Below, in pieces: positions 50,973 to 60,752 of a DNA stretch of 64,000 bases. Position numbers and translations under genes: made by a program. Source of the DNA: Tatumella citrea (GTDB lineage: Bacteria; Pseudomonadota; Gammaproteobacteria; Enterobacterales; Enterobacteriaceae). Position 1 is the stretch's first letter. Each line of letters begins with the position of its first letter. A model generated the notes under the pieces. It saw nothing but the letters and a program-made list of their open reading frames with translations. It was not told where the DNA came from and ran no database searches. The stretch lies in NCBI RefSeq assembly GCF_002163585.1, contig NZ_CP015579.1:310001-374000 (forward strand). The letters are read 5' to 3'.

Positions 50973-52190
50973 ATGAAATTTAAACTGGCGTTACTGGTGG
51001 TCGCAGTCGCGGCCCTCTCTGGCTGTAAAAAAAATGATATCGACTGTGGTTCAGCCGATATTCAGCAAAATCTGGCACAGCGCATTCTGAATGTTATTGC
51101 CGAAAAAACCGGTGCTTTGGGTAATGATCCGGATGCTCTGAGCCACGCTAAAGTGGTACTGGATGGGTTTACTCAGGATGAAGACCAGTCCACCAAAGAA
51201 ATTTCCCAATGTAAGGTCAATGCCACGCTGACTGATGAGCGCAACTCAGGCGTTGCTCTGAAAGGCCAGGTCAGCTATGCGCTGAGTAAAGACAGCGCCG
51301 GGCATATCGTGGTGGATAACCGCTCAGTTTATGCCGGTACCCGCCAGGAAGCGTTTAAAGTCGTGAAGATTGATGAAACGCCGGAACAGAAAGCATGGCG
51401 TGAGAAGCAGGAACAGGCAGCAGCAGAACAAGCCAAAGCCGAAGCCGAAGCTAAAGCCCGCCAGGCAGCACAGGATGCAGCGCTGGAGAAAGAGATCACT
51501 GCTGCTCAGAGTGCACCGGACAGTGATTTTAAACCAGTGAACCAGCAACAACTGATGCTGTTATTCCTGGAGAATTCTGGCCGTCAGGTGAGCGATGACG
51601 AGAAACTCGGCCTGCTGAGTGCTGCCTGGAATTCAGAGAAAGATCCGTTTAAGAAGAATGATATGAAAGCGGCGGAGCTGGCGCGGATCAATCAGGAACT
51701 GGATGCGTGGAAGGGCGTGAAGCTGATTCAGATCAGTAAAATGAACTACCGGATGAATGGTAAAAAAGATGCTGCTTCTAAGCAAATAATTACAGATGCT
51801 TATCTGGGAATCCGCAAGCCGGGTGACTATGACTTCACTAAAAAATCTTTCCCGATCACCATGACGGGTTGTAACGATAGCCTGAAATATGGCCCACAGA
51901 CGCTATATAGCAGCCGGCAGAATGTGAAGATTAACCTGGTAAAAAATATCGCCACCTGCGCGCTGACGCCAAAAGATGAAGAAGATGCCCGCAGGCTGTC
52001 CGGATTGTTTACTGCAATGGCTCCGGCAGTATTCACTACAGATGCCACGGCTTATTTACTGATCAGTGGCTATGATGCTGACAACGTTTCGGTGAACACC
52101 ACTTTGATTCGTACTGATATCCAGTTCTACCACAACAATTACGATGCTGTTACCGACAAAGCGCCAGTCCTCACCTGGACCCTGAAATAA
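50973..52190 (+). CDS. Lipoprotein with coiled-coil middle (405 aa)
   Basis: The N-terminus MKFKLALLVVAVAALSGC is a lipoprotein signal (lipobox LSGC, lipid on Cys18). Residues about 130-175 form a charged Ala/Glu/Lys coiled coil (EQKAWREKQEQAAAEQAKAE, continuing AEAKARQAAQDAALEKE). The C-terminal half (about 230-405) is a beta-rich domain with two Cys (MTGCNDSLKYG and IATCALTPK) that may form a disulphide. I do not recognise a family. It lies 67 bp upstream of a second small lipoprotein gene and 600 bp before phoA, suggesting a role in the envelope. GAAAGGCTC precedes the ATG. Confidence 0.75.
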   Translation: MKFKLALLVVAVAALSGCKKNDIDCGSADIQQNLAQRILNVIAEKTGALGNDPDALSHAKVVLDGFTQDEDQSTKEISQCKVNATLTDERNSGVALKGQVSYALSKDSAGHIVVDNRSVYAGTRQEAFKVVKIDETPEQKAWREKQEQAAAEQAKAEAEAKARQAAQDAALEKEITAAQSAPDSDFKPVNQQQLMLLFLENSGRQVSDDEKLGLLSAAWNSEKDPFKKNDMKAAELARINQELDAWKGVKLIQISKMNYRMNGKKDAASKQIITDAYLGIRKPGDYDFTKKSFPITMTGCNDSLKYGPQTLYSSRQNVKINLVKNIATCALTPKDEEDARRLSGLFTAMAPAVFTTDATAYLLISGYDADNVSVNTTLIRTDIQFYHNNYDAVTDKAPVLTWTLK

Positions 52191-52257
52191 CCATTCATAC
52201 CGGTTGTCGTGACGACGGCCGGTATCTCTTTTGCCGTAACTGACGGAACCCAAACCG

Positions 52258-52596
52258 ATGAAAAAATTACGTATACTTTCCGCTGCCGCTATAGTGTTTG
52301 CTCTGGCTGGCTGTAACAGCGAGCCTTCAGAAACCGATATCACTCAGGCAGTGCAGAAAAATATCGATGATGCCAATGCCCGGGTGCAGAAAATGGCTGG
52401 CAGTGCCATTCAGACCGATGGTTTCATGACCAAACTGCATTCATTGCGCAAAATTTCCTGCGATCAGGCAGGCAAAGGCGCCCAGTACAACTGTAAAGTG
52501 GAAGTCGATATTACTGCACCGTTTGTCGGTGAGCGTAAATCGGTCACCCAGATTAGTCTGGTGAAAGATAACGGCAGCTGGGACGTCGTACAGTAA
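52258..52596 (+). CDS. Small lipoprotein (112 aa)
   Basis: The lipoprotein signal is MKKLRILSAAAIVFALAGC (lipobox LAGC, Cys19). The mature part has a short helix with TDITQAVQKNIDDANARVQK and a beta domain with two Cys (ISCDQAGKGAQYNCKVEV) that may pair, ending with SLVKDNGSWDVVQ. The domain resembles the C-terminal strands of small outer-membrane lipoproteins, but I do not recognise a named family. It is probably co-transcribed with the 405-aa lipoprotein upstream. Confidence 0.75.
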   Translation: MKKLRILSAAAIVFALAGCNSEPSETDITQAVQKNIDDANARVQKMAGSAIQTDGFMTKLHSLRKISCDQAGKGAQYNCKVEVDITAPFVGERKSVTQISLVKDNGSWDVVQ

Positions 52597-52715
52597 TACT
52601 GCGGGCCTGGCGGCATGCCGCCGCCGGGCACCGGCTCTGTTTCCCGCAGTCCCCTTATCCCGCGCATTACCCTCACTGTTTATCGCCATCATACTGCCAT
52701 CCCGGTGACACAAAA

Positions 52716-52733
52716 ATGTCATGGTTATGTCGC
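52716..52733 (+). promoter_or_regulatory. Pho box upstream of phoA
   Basis: ATGTCAT-GGTT-ATGTCGC, two 7-bp direct repeats with a 4-bp spacer, matches the PhoB-binding consensus CTGTCAT-N4-CTGTCAT closely. It ends 52 bp before the phoA start, where it can replace a -35 element. Confidence 0.75.
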
Positions 52734-52785
52734 AGACTGTGACTATGACACACTTTGTAAAACTTAGTCACGGAGAGTCATAGTT

Positions 52786-54192
52786 ATGAGGCGCAACACG
52801 TTATTTGTTCTGTCGCTGCTGGCGGCATCAGTCTCTGTCAGTAGTTATGCCGATGTCGCGGCTTACAGTCGTGCAGCGCAGGGTGATCTTACCCAGCCGG
52901 GCGGAGCACGCCGCCTTACCGGGGATCAAACCGAGGCTATCAGAGCCTCGCTGAGCAACCAGCGGGCGAAAAATGTGATCCTGCTGATTGGCGACGGCAT
53001 GGGCGATTCAGAAATTACCGCTGCCCGTAATTATGCAGAAGGTGCGGGTGGTTTCTTTAAAGGGATTGATGCACTCCCCCTCACTGGCCAGTACACCCAC
53101 TATTCGCTGGATAAAAAAACTCATAAACCGGACTATGTCACTGATTCGGCAGCCTCGGCGACGGCCTGGGCGACCGGTGTAAAATCCTATAATGGCGCGA
53201 TTGGCGTTGATGTTAACGGCCATGCGCAGCCGACAATCCTCGAACTGGCAAAAGCCGCCGGTAAGGCCACCGGTAATGTCTCCACCGCAGAATTGCAGGA
53301 TGCTACGCCGGCAGCGCTGATTGCGCATGTTACCTCGCGCAAGTGTTATGGCCCAGAGAAAACCACCAGTGTTTGCCCGGACAATGCGCTGGAAAAGGGC
53401 GGTAAAGGATCGATCACCGAACAACTACTGAATACCCGGGCAGATGTGACTCTGGGCGGTGGAGCAAAAAGTTTTAGCGAGACCGCCAAAGCCGGTGAAT
53501 GGCAGGGCAAAACCCTGCAACAGCAAGCAACAGAACGCGGCTACCAGTGGGTGACCGATGCGGCAGGTCTGGCGGCGGTGACTACTGCCAGCAATGATAA
53601 GCCGGTACTGGGCCTGTTTGCCGAAGGAAACATGCCGGTTCGCTGGCTGGGGCCGAAAGCAACTTATCATGGTAACCTGGAGCAGCAGGCGGTGACCTGT
53701 GAAGTGAATAAGCAACGAAATTCATCCATCCCGACACTGGCTCAAATGACAGACAAAGCCATTCAGCTGCTGGAAAACCACCCACAGGGCTTCTTCCTGC
53801 AGGTAGAGGGTGCCTCAATCGACAAACAGGACCATGAAGCGAATCCGTGCGGCCAGATAGGTGAAACCGTCGATCTGGATGAAGCGGTACAGAAAGCACT
53901 GGAGTTTGCCCGCAAAGATGGCAACACGCTGGTGATTGTCACTGCCGATCATGCGCATTCCAGCCAGATTATTGCTAATGACAGCAAAGCCCCCGGTCTG
54001 ACTCAGAAACTCCATACCAAAGATGACAGCGATATGACCATCAGTTATGGCAATTCTGAACTGGACTCACAGGGACACACCGGAACCCAGTTGCGTATCG
54101 CCGCTTATGGCCCGTATGCAGCGAATGTGGTGGGACTGACCGACCAGACCGACCTGTTCTATACCCTGCGTTCAGCTATGGGCATTGATTAA
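52786..54192 (+). CDS. phoA: Alkaline phosphatase PhoA
   Basis: A 468-aa periplasmic alkaline phosphatase. The signal peptide is [20 protein letters not shown]. The active-site Ser lies in [16 protein letters not shown]. Metal ligands are visible in [11 protein letters not shown] (Asp), [16 protein letters not shown] and [11 protein letters not shown], and two Cys pairs suit the DsbA-dependent disulphides. It releases phosphate from phosphomonoesters. PhoB control is supported by the Pho box at 52716-52733. It is followed by a palindromic terminator. Length and motifs match E. coli PhoA, so it should be active. Confidence 0.95.
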   Translation: MRRNTLFVLSLLAASVSVSSYADVAAYSRAAQGDLTQPGGARRLTGDQTEAIRASLSNQRAKNVILLIGDGMGDSEITAARNYAEGAGGFFKGIDALPLTGQYTHYSLDKKTHKPDYVTDSAASATAWATGVKSYNGAIGVDVNGHAQPTILELAKAAGKATGNVSTAELQDATPAALIAHVTSRKCYGPEKTTSVCPDNALEKGGKGSITEQLLNTRADVTLGGGAKSFSETAKAGEWQGKTLQQQATERGYQWVTDAAGLAAVTTASNDKPVLGLFAEGNMPVRWLGPKATYHGNLEQQAVTCEVNKQRNSSIPTLAQMTDKAIQLLENHPQGFFLQVEGASIDKQDHEANPCGQIGETVDLDEAVQKALEFARKDGNTLVIVTADHAHSSQIIANDSKAPGLTQKLHTKDDSDMTISYGNSELDSQGHTGTQLRIAAYGPYAANVVGLTDQTDLFYTLRSAMGID

Positions 54193-54258
54193 TTGCTGTC
54201 GATGGTCTGCCTTTGCCGCCGCAGCCGCAGCCGCAGGCAGAGGCAGAATGAGACGTTC

Positions 54259-54280
54259 CGCTGACCGGTTCCGGTCAGCG
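54259..54280. terminator. Palindromic terminator between phoA and the sigma-54 regulator
   Basis: CGCTGACCGG (54259-54268) and CCGGTCAGCG (54271-54280) form a perfect 10-bp stem with a TT centre, followed by TTATTGTTT on the plus strand. It serves phoA and possibly the convergent regulator gene, which ends at 54294. Confidence 0.7.
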
Positions 54281-54293
54281 TTATTGTTTGCCG

Positions 54294-56183
54294 TTATTCC
54301 TGCCACACCGCGTCACGGACATTAATTGCCCGTGGCAGCAGCCCCAAAGCATAGAAGCGGTCGGCAATCGCCTGTTGATCACGGATGATGGTCAGATCCA
54401 TTTTTTGCGTCAGATGACTGCGCCTGGCCAGTGCATGGCTCATTGACTCTGCAGATAACCCCAGTTCAGCAGATAACAGCGCTGCCGCATCCTCACGGTG
54501 GGTATTAATGTAGCGTCCGGTCCGGGCTAATGCCTCCATTAGCTGGTGCAGCAGATCGGGGGAATGTGCCGCAAATTCACGGTGTGCCAGATAAAACTGG
54601 TGATTCTTAACCCGTCCCCGGCCATCGGCAAGCATCCGTAACTGCCCGTCAAGCCCGGCAGCGCTTAACAGCGGATCCCACATCATCCAGGCATCGACGG
54701 CCAGATAATCACTCGGAGTCAGGGGATATTTGGGGGGAGAGTAGACGACTCTGACATCATCCAGAGTCAGGCCTGCTTCATCAAGAATCTGTACCAGCAG
54801 ATAATGAACGTTAGAACCTTTATTGACCGCTATCCGTTTACCCCGCAAACCGGCGATGGTGCTGACCGGGCTGTCAGCGGGCACCATCAGAGCCACTCCT
54901 TCAGGGGCTGCCGGTTCCCAGGCCACATACAACACCCGGTTTTCTCCCGCCTGGGCAAACAACGGCGGTACTTCGCCGGTGGTACCGAAGTCTATTTCAC
55001 CGTGGCTGAGTGCATGTAGCAGCTGCGGGCCGGCAGGGAATTCGCTCCACAAAACGCTGACGCCGCTGCCGGCCAGTTGCTGTTCCAGCGACTGACGGGC
55101 CTTAAGTATCCCGAGATTTCCAAACTTCTGATAACCAATCCGCAGCTCCCGTTCATGTTGCAGACGATGGGGTGTCGCAGGTTGCCGCTGAACCGTCAGG
55201 CTGCGTCTGGGCTTAATCAGCCCGAGATGGGCGAGGTGGGTACGTAAAGTATTGCGGCTGATACCTAACAGCTGGGCCGTTTGTAGCTGATTACTGCCGC
55301 TGAATTCATAAGCATTACGCACCAACGTATCCAGCACCCGCTGATAGAGCCGTGTGCCACCGCCGGTCAGTTGCTGACGCATAAAGTCATCCAGCGCAGC
55401 CTCTCCCGGTGGCAGAGGCTGCGGTTCTGCCGCTGTAAGGCGTAACTGTTGCGGATTAATCACCGGCTCTTTGCTGAGTAACACCGCGTTATGCAGTGTA
55501 TTTTCCAGTTCACGGATATTGCCGGGCCACGGATAATTGATCAGCGCTGCCATCGTTTCGTCGGTCAGTTGCAACTGCGGACGGCCAAGACGGCGCGCAT
55601 ACAGCCTCAGAAAATGCTCCGCCAGTAGCGGGATATCCTCACGCCGCTGACGCAACGGCGGTAACGTAACCGCGGCAACATTCAGACGGTAATAGAGGTC
55701 CTCACGGAACCGCCGCTCGCGAATCGCCTGTGCCAGATCGACATGCGTCGCGGCAATCACCCGCACATTGACCCGCACCGGTTTGCGGGAACCAATACGG
55801 GTTACCTCTCGTTCCTGCAACACCCGCAGCAGTTTCACCTGCAACGGCAGGCTCAGTTCACCAATCTCGTCCAGCAACAGTGTTCCGCCTTCTGCGGCTT
55901 CAAACCAGCCAGCGTGACGTTCGCCAGCCCCGGTGAATGCTCCTTTCTCATGACCAAACAGTTCCGACTCAGCCAGGCTTTCGGTGAGTGCGCCACAGTT
56001 AACCGCCAGAAATGGTTGCTGTCGGCGTGGGCTGTTGTGATGCAGATAACGCGCCACAACTTCTTTACCGGTTCCGGTTTCGCCAATGATCAGCACTGTG
56101 GCATCGGTCGGTGCCAGCCGGTCAAGCACACTCTGAAAGGCTATCGATGCCGGATCGATCAGTGCAGGGCCCTGAGTTGTCAT
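54294..56183 (-). CDS. Sigma-54 activator fused to an SsuA-like sulfonate-binding domain
   Basis: A 629-aa one-component regulator. Residues about 10-240 are a sigma-54-activating AAA+ domain: Walker A GETGTGKE, the loop GAFTGA that contacts sigma-54, and Walker [14 protein letters not shown] Fis-like helix-turn-helix follows (about 305-335, [20 protein letters not shown]). Residues about 345-629 match the periplasmic aliphatic sulfonate-binding protein SsuA ([62 protein letters not shown]) but without a signal peptide, so it should sense a sulfonate-type ligand in the cytoplasm. Start ATG 56183 is preferred to 56309, because the longer frame would run through the two palindromic operators. 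It is divergent from the ssuD operon, which it presumably activates. Confidence 0.85.
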   Translation of the reverse strand: MTTQGPALIDPASIAFQSVLDRLAPTDATVLIIGETGTGKEVVARYLHHNSPRRQQPFLAVNCGALTESLAESELFGHEKGAFTGAGERHAGWFEAAEGGTLLLDEIGELSLPLQVKLLRVLQEREVTRIGSRKPVRVNVRVIAATHVDLAQAIRERRFREDLYYRLNVAAVTLPPLRQRREDIPLLAEHFLRLYARRLGRPQLQLTDETMAALINYPWPGNIRELENTLHNAVLLSKEPVINPQQLRLTAAEPQPLPPGEAALDDFMRQQLTGGGTRLYQRVLDTLVRNAYEFSGSNQLQTAQLLGISRNTLRTHLAHLGLIKPRRSLTVQRQPATPHRLQHERELRIGYQKFGNLGILKARQSLEQQLAGSGVSVLWSEFPAGPQLLHALSHGEIDFGTTGEVPPLFAQAGENRVLYVAWEPAAPEGVALMVPADSPVSTIAGLRGKRIAVNKGSNVHYLLVQILDEAGLTLDDVRVVYSPPKYPLTPSDYLAVDAWMMWDPLLSAAGLDGQLRMLADGRGRVKNHQFYLAHREFAAHSPDLLHQLMEALARTGRYINTHREDAAALLSAELGLSAESMSHALARRSHLTQKMDLTIIRDQQAIADRFYALGLLPRAINVRDAVWQE

Positions 56184-56260
56184 CTGAGTAATTCCGCAGA
56201 AGGCTAAAAGGTCACCATACCGTTTCCCGGTGCTGGCGGCGAGATGGCAAAACGGCACTT

Positions 56261-56308
56261 TGCTGCATTTGCAGCAGGATGGTGATGAACAATGCTGCAA
56301 ATGCAGCA
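56261..56308 (+). promoter_or_regulatory. Two palindromic upstream activator sites
   Basis: TGCTGCATTTGCAGCA (56261-56276) and TGCTGCAAATGCAGCA (56293-56308) are 16-bp near-perfect palindromes whose centres are 32 bp apart, about three helical turns. They lie 63-110 bp upstream of the -24 element, the usual place for enhancer sites of a sigma-54 activator dimer pair. Confidence 0.75.
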
Positions 56309-56370
56309 ATTCGCCGTAAAGCGTAGATTTTTAATTTGTTGATTTATAAGAAAATGATTGTCGTTAATTG

Positions 56371-56386
56371 TGGCATGTTTCCTGCT
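56371..56386 (+). promoter_or_regulatory. Sigma-54 (-24/-12) promoter of the sulfur operon
   Basis: TGGCATG-N4-CTGCT matches TGGCACG-N4-TTGCA with GG and GC exactly ten bases apart. It lies 71 bp upstream of the ssuD start and downstream of the two palindromic enhancer-like sites. Confidence 0.75.
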
Positions 56387-56456
56387 TCGCTTTTTATAAC
56401 CAAAGCATTGACTTTCTATCTGATATTTTTAGATATAGTTATATAGGAAATGGATA

Positions 56457-57641
56457 ATGAGCGATTCAGCACAGGAAAATATCAACGTATTCTGGTTTCT
56501 GCCGACCCATGGTGATGGCCGTTACCTTGGCACCACCGAGGGTGGTCGTCCGGTGGATCTTCCTTATCTGCAACAGGTTGCGCTGGCGGCGGATAATCTG
56601 GGTTACTACGGGGTACTGATTCCGACCGGCAAAAGTTGTGAGGATTCCTGGCTGGTGGCGGCAGCTCTGGCACCACTCACCAAAAAACTGCGTTATCTGG
56701 TGGCCGTTCGCCCGGGATTACAGCCGCCATCACTGGCCGCCCGTATGGCAGCGACGCTGGACCGGCTGTCAGAAGGCCGTTTGCTGATCAATGTGGTGAC
56801 CGGCGGTGATCCGGTGGAAAACAAAGGTGACGGTATTTTCCTGAGCCACGCGGAACGTTATAAAGTGACCAAAGAGTTTCTTGAGGTCTATTCGCGGTTG
56901 CTGAAGCGTGAAAAAGTCGATTTTCACGGTGAGTATATTCGTGTTGAAGGTGCTGAAGTCCTGTTTCCGCCGGTGCAACCGGAAGGTCCGCCACTGTTCT
57001 TCGGTGGTTCTTCTGAGGATGCTATCGACGTGGCGGCCAGCCAGATTGATACTTATCTGACCTGGGGAGAACCGGTGGATCAGGTGGCCGAAAAGCTGGC
57101 AGTAGTCCGTCAGCGCGCGGCAGAGCAGGGGCGCACTCTGGAATTTGGTATTCGTCTGCATGTCATTGTGCGGGAAACTGAAGAGCAGGCGTGGGCAGCC
57201 GCTGATCAGCTGATTGCCCATCTGGATGACGATACGATTGCCGCCGCTCAGAAAATCTTCTCCCGTATGGATTCAGCAGGCCAGGCGCGGATGAGTGCCC
57301 TGCACCGTGGTTCCCGTGAGTCACTGCGCATTGGCCCGAATCTGTGGGCCGGGGTCGGGCTGGTACGTGGCGGAGCTGGCACCGCACTGGTAGGAAACCC
57401 GCAGCAGGTGGCTGAACGTATTCGTGAGTATCAGGCGTTGGGGATCACTAATTTTATTTTCTCCGGTTATCCGCATCTTGAGGAAGCCTATCGTTTTGCG
57501 GAACTGGTGATGCCATTATTGCCACTGGCGGCCAATACTGCCCGGCAGCAGCAAACGGTGAATACGGGGCCCTTCGGTGAGACCATTGGTGGTGATTTGC
57601 GTCCGGGTAAACCGGCCACTGCCACGGTGAAGGAGGCGTAA
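56457..57641 (+). CDS. ssuD: FMNH2-dependent alkanesulfonate monooxygenase
   Basis: A 394-aa luciferase-like monooxygenase very similar to E. coli Ssu[16 protein letters not shown], the [16 protein letters not shown] segment with the active-site Cys, [33 protein letters not shown] and the C-terminal [20 protein letters not shown]. It releases sulfite from C2-C10 alkanesulfonates using reduced FMN supplied by a separate reductase, here not encoded next to it. The gene starts 71 bp after a sigma-54 promoter and its stop overlaps the ATG of the next small frame. Confidence 0.92.
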   Translation: MSDSAQENINVFWFLPTHGDGRYLGTTEGGRPVDLPYLQQVALAADNLGYYGVLIPTGKSCEDSWLVAAALAPLTKKLRYLVAVRPGLQPPSLAARMAATLDRLSEGRLLINVVTGGDPVENKGDGIFLSHAERYKVTKEFLEVYSRLLKREKVDFHGEYIRVEGAEVLFPPVQPEGPPLFFGGSSEDAIDVAASQIDTYLTWGEPVDQVAEKLAVVRQRAAEQGRTLEFGIRLHVIVRETEEQAWAAADQLIAHLDDDTIAAAQKIFSRMDSAGQARMSALHRGSRESLRIGPNLWAGVGLVRGGAGTALVGNPQQVAERIREYQALGITNFIFSGYPHLEEAYRFAELVMPLLPLAANTARQQQTVNTGPFGETIGGDLRPGKPATATVKEA

Positions 57642-57853
57642 TGCGTTATCACAGTGATTCACAGACCATTCCGGCCTCTTCCCGGGAAGAGAATGTTCCC
57701 GGCGGGCTGGAGAACAGTGAACTGGCAAGGACGTCAATGGCCAGACAGCCGGTTGAATTTCCACCGCGGACGTTGTCAGAACCTGTGGGGATCAGCGGTT
57801 TGCTGGCCTATATTCGTTTATCGGCGGCCTGTGCCGCGTTTGACAGAGACTGA
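57641..57853 (+). CDS. Small unknown protein between ssuD and the FAD gene (70 aa)
   Basis: A 70-codon frame whose ATG overlaps the ssuD stop (TAATG) and whose stop is 2 bp before the next gene's start. The exact fit in the operon suggests it is translated. The sequence is hydrophilic and Pro/Ser/Arg-rich, with a hydrophobic end (VGISGLLAYIRLSAACAAF); no family is recognised and no domain is evident. It might be a decayed C-terminal piece of a larger gene. An alternative frame (57654-57863) overlaps it but would overlap the FAD gene start. Confidence 0.4.
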   Translation: MRYHSDSQTIPASSREENVPGGLENSELARTSMARQPVEFPPRTLSEPVGISGLLAYIRLSAACAAFDRD

Positions 57854-57855
57854 CT

Positions 57856-59271
57856 ATGGCTGAGCGGCATATTGTTATTGTGGGCGGTGGTTTTAGCGGC
57901 ACAGCCTTAGCGATTCATCTGGCCCGTTACGGCAATGCCGGGCTGGATGTAACGCTGATTGAACCCCGTCCGGAGCCCGGACGTGGGGTTGCTTACGGCA
58001 GTGTCGATCCGTCTCACCGTATTAATGTGCCTGCGGCGCGCATGTACCTGAGTGCAGCCGAAGAAGGGGAGTTTGATCGCTGGTTCCGGGCTTCACCGGC
58101 TTTTCACGACGATCCGCAGGCGCTGTGGCATGACGGCAGCGTCTATCCACAACGCTCACAGTTTGGTGCCTGGGTCGGAGAGCAATTTCGCAAGGCAAGT
58201 GACGTCTCGCCGGTCAGAGTCAGATTCGTGCAATCTAAAGCGGTTGCGTTGCAACAGGGTGAGATTATTACGGCTGACGGGCAGCATTTCCCCGTCGATG
58301 ACCTGGTGCTGGCAATCAGTCATCCGCCCCCGGCTCTGCCTTCACTACTCAAACCTTTTCGCCATTCGCCGGCACTGATTGCCGATCCCTGGCAGGCCAA
58401 CGCACTGGCTGAGGTAAAACCCGATGATCGTGTCGCGATTATCGGCAGCGGTCTGACCATGTCTGACGTGGTTGCATCACTGCACCGACAGGGGCACCGC
58501 GGTAGCATCGTGGCATTTTCGCGGCGTGGTTTGCTGCCGCGTCCGAACCTTAGCGGCAGTTTTCCAACCCTGACACTGGATTATGCCCTTCCTCAACCGG
58601 CGACCGCCCGTGGCTGGCTGAGGCGTATCCGCCAGGAAGTTGCGGCTGCGGCACAACAGCAACTTCCGTGGCAACTGATCCTTGATGATATCCGCAGGAA
58701 TGGCCAAAAAATCTGGCAGCAACTACCGCTCGCAGAACAACAGCGTTTTCTGCGCTATCTGCGCCCCTGGTGGGATGTTCATCGTTACCGGATTGCCCCG
58801 CAGATTAATGCGGTACTGGAGCAATGGCAGTCCAGCGGACAGTTGCAGGTTATCGCCGCACATTTAGCGGCAGTTACTGCGGATGAACAAACCCTGACCC
58901 TGACATTGCGTCCACGCGGAGCCGCCGAACAGCGCCTGACCGTAGATAAACTGATTGTGACCACCGGTCCTGCTCACGGCTCTCTGCTCAGTAGTGATGC
59001 GCTGCTCAGCCAGTTAACCCGCGATGGACTGATCTGTGCCGACCCACTCGGGCTGGGCATTCAGGTCAGTCAGCAATCGCAGGCTATCAACGCCCGGGGA
59101 GAAACCTCTGCCCGGCTGTATGTGGCTGGTCCTGCCGCCCGCGCCCGTTTTGGCGAACTGATGGGGCTGCCCCAGGTTGCCGATCATGCTGAAGCACTGG
59201 CCCGGGAGCTGCTGAAACTACAAAACCCGCCCGGCGAAGGGCGATGTCGGAAGTTACCGCCAGCCGGATAA
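57856..59271 (+). CDS. FAD/NAD(P)-binding oxidoreductase
   Basis: A 471-aa flavoprotein of the FAD-NAD(P)-binding (NAD_binding_9) type. The N-terminal Rossmann motif is HIVIVGGGFSGTALAIHLAR (5-24), followed by RGVAYGSVDPSHRINVPAARMYL. A second dinucleotide motif is VAIIGSGLTMSDVVASL (about 195-211). The C-terminal part ends YVAGPAARARFGELMGLPQVADHAEAL. It may provide electrons to a monooxygenase, though no reductase function is proven for the family. It lies in the ssuD operon between the small frame (2-bp gap) and the DszA-like gene. Confidence 0.8.
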   Translation: MAERHIVIVGGGFSGTALAIHLARYGNAGLDVTLIEPRPEPGRGVAYGSVDPSHRINVPAARMYLSAAEEGEFDRWFRASPAFHDDPQALWHDGSVYPQRSQFGAWVGEQFRKASDVSPVRVRFVQSKAVALQQGEIITADGQHFPVDDLVLAISHPPPALPSLLKPFRHSPALIADPWQANALAEVKPDDRVAIIGSGLTMSDVVASLHRQGHRGSIVAFSRRGLLPRPNLSGSFPTLTLDYALPQPATARGWLRRIRQEVAAAAQQQLPWQLILDDIRRNGQKIWQQLPLAEQQRFLRYLRPWWDVHRYRIAPQINAVLEQWQSSGQLQVIAAHLAAVTADEQTLTLTLRPRGAAEQRLTVDKLIVTTGPAHGSLLSSDALLSQLTRDGLICADPLGLGIQVSQQSQAINARGETSARLYVAGPAARARFGELMGLPQVADHAEALARELLKLQNPPGEGRCRKLPPAG

Positions 59272-59364
59272 CCACTTTTCTGAATAACCTGCATTTTCCT
59301 GAAAACAACAATAACGGGTGAACCGGCGGCTGAGTGCTGCCCGCTTCGGCCCGGGGAGCTCTTT

Positions 59365-60741
59365 ATGCCTTCGCAACGTGAAATCCGTATTAATGCCTTT
59401 GATATGAACTGTGTCGGGCACCAGTCACCAGGGCTGTGGGCCCATCCGCGTGACCGCTCATGGCAGTACAAAGATCTGGAGTACTGGACCGATCTGGCTC
59501 GTCTGCTGGAACGCGGGAAATTCGACGGGTTGTTTATTGCCGATGTGCTGGGCATTTATGATGTCTACAACGGCACTTCCGATGCCGCCATTCGTAACGC
59601 AACCCAGGTGCCGGTTAATGATCCTCTGGCACTGATTACCCCGATGGCACTGGTCACCGAACATCTTGGTTTTGGTCTGACGGCTTCACTTTCGTTTGAA
59701 CATCCGTATCCGTTTGCCCGCCGTCTTTCAACGCTCGACCACCTGACTAAAGGCCGTGTTGGCTGGAATATTGTCACCTCTTATCTGGAAAGCGGCGCCC
59801 GCAATATCGGCCATAAAGCGCAGACCGGACATGACGCCCGTTACGATTATGCCGACGAGTATTTGCAGGTGGTCTACAAGCTGCTGGAAGGGAGCTGGGA
59901 AGATGATGCGGTACTGCGTGACTGTCAGCGCGGTATTTTCAGCGATCCACAGAAAATCCATCCGATTAACCATCAGGGGAATTTTTTCCAGGTGCCGGGT
60001 ATTCATCTGTGTGAACCCTCGCCGCAGCGTACCCCGGTGCTCTATCAGGCAGGTGCCTCCAGCCGGGGTAAACAGTTTGCCGCAGAGCATGCAGAATGCG
60101 TGTTTGTTGCGGCACCGTCGAAGGTATTGCTGAAAAAAACGGTGGCAGATATTCGCCGCAGGGCCGAAGAAGCTGGCCGGGACCCGCGTAGTGTTCTGAT
60201 TTTCAATTTGCAGACCGTCATCGTTGGTGAAACCGATCAGCAGGCACGGGCCAAATGGCAGGACTACAAAAAGTATGTCAGCTACGAAGGGGCTCTGACG
60301 CTGATTTCCGGCTGGACGGGAATCGATTTCAGTGAGTACCGGCCGGACCAGGTGCTGAAACACCTGCATACCAATGCCATTCAGTCAGCGGTAGAAACCT
60401 TCTCGACCGCCGATCCTGACCGGCAGTGGACCGTCGAAGCTCTGGCGGACTGGGTGGGTATTGGCGGGTTTGGTCCGCTGCTGGTTGGGAGCGCCGAAAC
60501 GGTGGCCGATGAACTGCAAAGCTGGGTGGAAGAAACCGATGTTGATGGTTTCAATCTGGCCTACGCACTGACCCATGAAACGTTTAGTGACGTGGTGGAG
60601 CTGTTAGTACCGGAGCTGCAAAAACGTGGTGTGTATAAGCAGGATTACCAGCCCGGTACGCTGCGTGAAAAGCTGTTTAATCAGGGACCACGGTTGCAGG
60701 CACCCCATCCGGGAGCCGGTTACCGGGTCTCCGCCTCCTGA
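59365..60741 (+). CDS. NtaA/SnaA/DszA-type flavin-dependent monooxygenase (DmoA-like)
   Basis: A 458-aa two-component flavin monooxygenase of the NtaA/SnaA/DszA/DmoA class: INAFDMNCVGHQSPGLWAHP at the start, FDGLFIADVLGIYDVYNG, SLSFEHPYPFARRLSTLDHLTKGRVGWNIVTSY, and VPGIHLCEPSPQRTPVLYQAGAS. Members attack organosulfur compounds (dimethyl sulfide, dibenzothiophene sulfone) or chelators such as nitrilotriacetate with FMNH2. Sharing an operon with ssuD and the sulfonate-sensing activator suggests an organosulfur substrate. The family cannot be more narrowly assigned by eye. It is 12 bp upstream of the ABC ATPase. Confidence 0.85.
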   Translation: MPSQREIRINAFDMNCVGHQSPGLWAHPRDRSWQYKDLEYWTDLARLLERGKFDGLFIADVLGIYDVYNGTSDAAIRNATQVPVNDPLALITPMALVTEHLGFGLTASLSFEHPYPFARRLSTLDHLTKGRVGWNIVTSYLESGARNIGHKAQTGHDARYDYADEYLQVVYKLLEGSWEDDAVLRDCQRGIFSDPQKIHPINHQGNFFQVPGIHLCEPSPQRTPVLYQAGASSRGKQFAAEHAECVFVAAPSKVLLKKTVADIRRRAEEAGRDPRSVLIFNLQTVIVGETDQQARAKWQDYKKYVSYEGALTLISGWTGIDFSEYRPDQVLKHLHTNAIQSAVETFSTADPDRQWTVEALADWVGIGGFGPLLVGSAETVADELQSWVEETDVDGFNLAYALTHETFSDVVELLVPELQKRGVYKQDYQPGTLREKLFNQGPRLQAPHPGAGYRVSAS

Positions 60742-60752
60742 GGAATCTGCCA

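Noticed and set aside
57654..57863. Alternative 69-codon frame between ssuD and the FAD gene
   Set aside because: It overlaps the FAD gene start and lacks the stop-start coupling seen for the 57641 frame.
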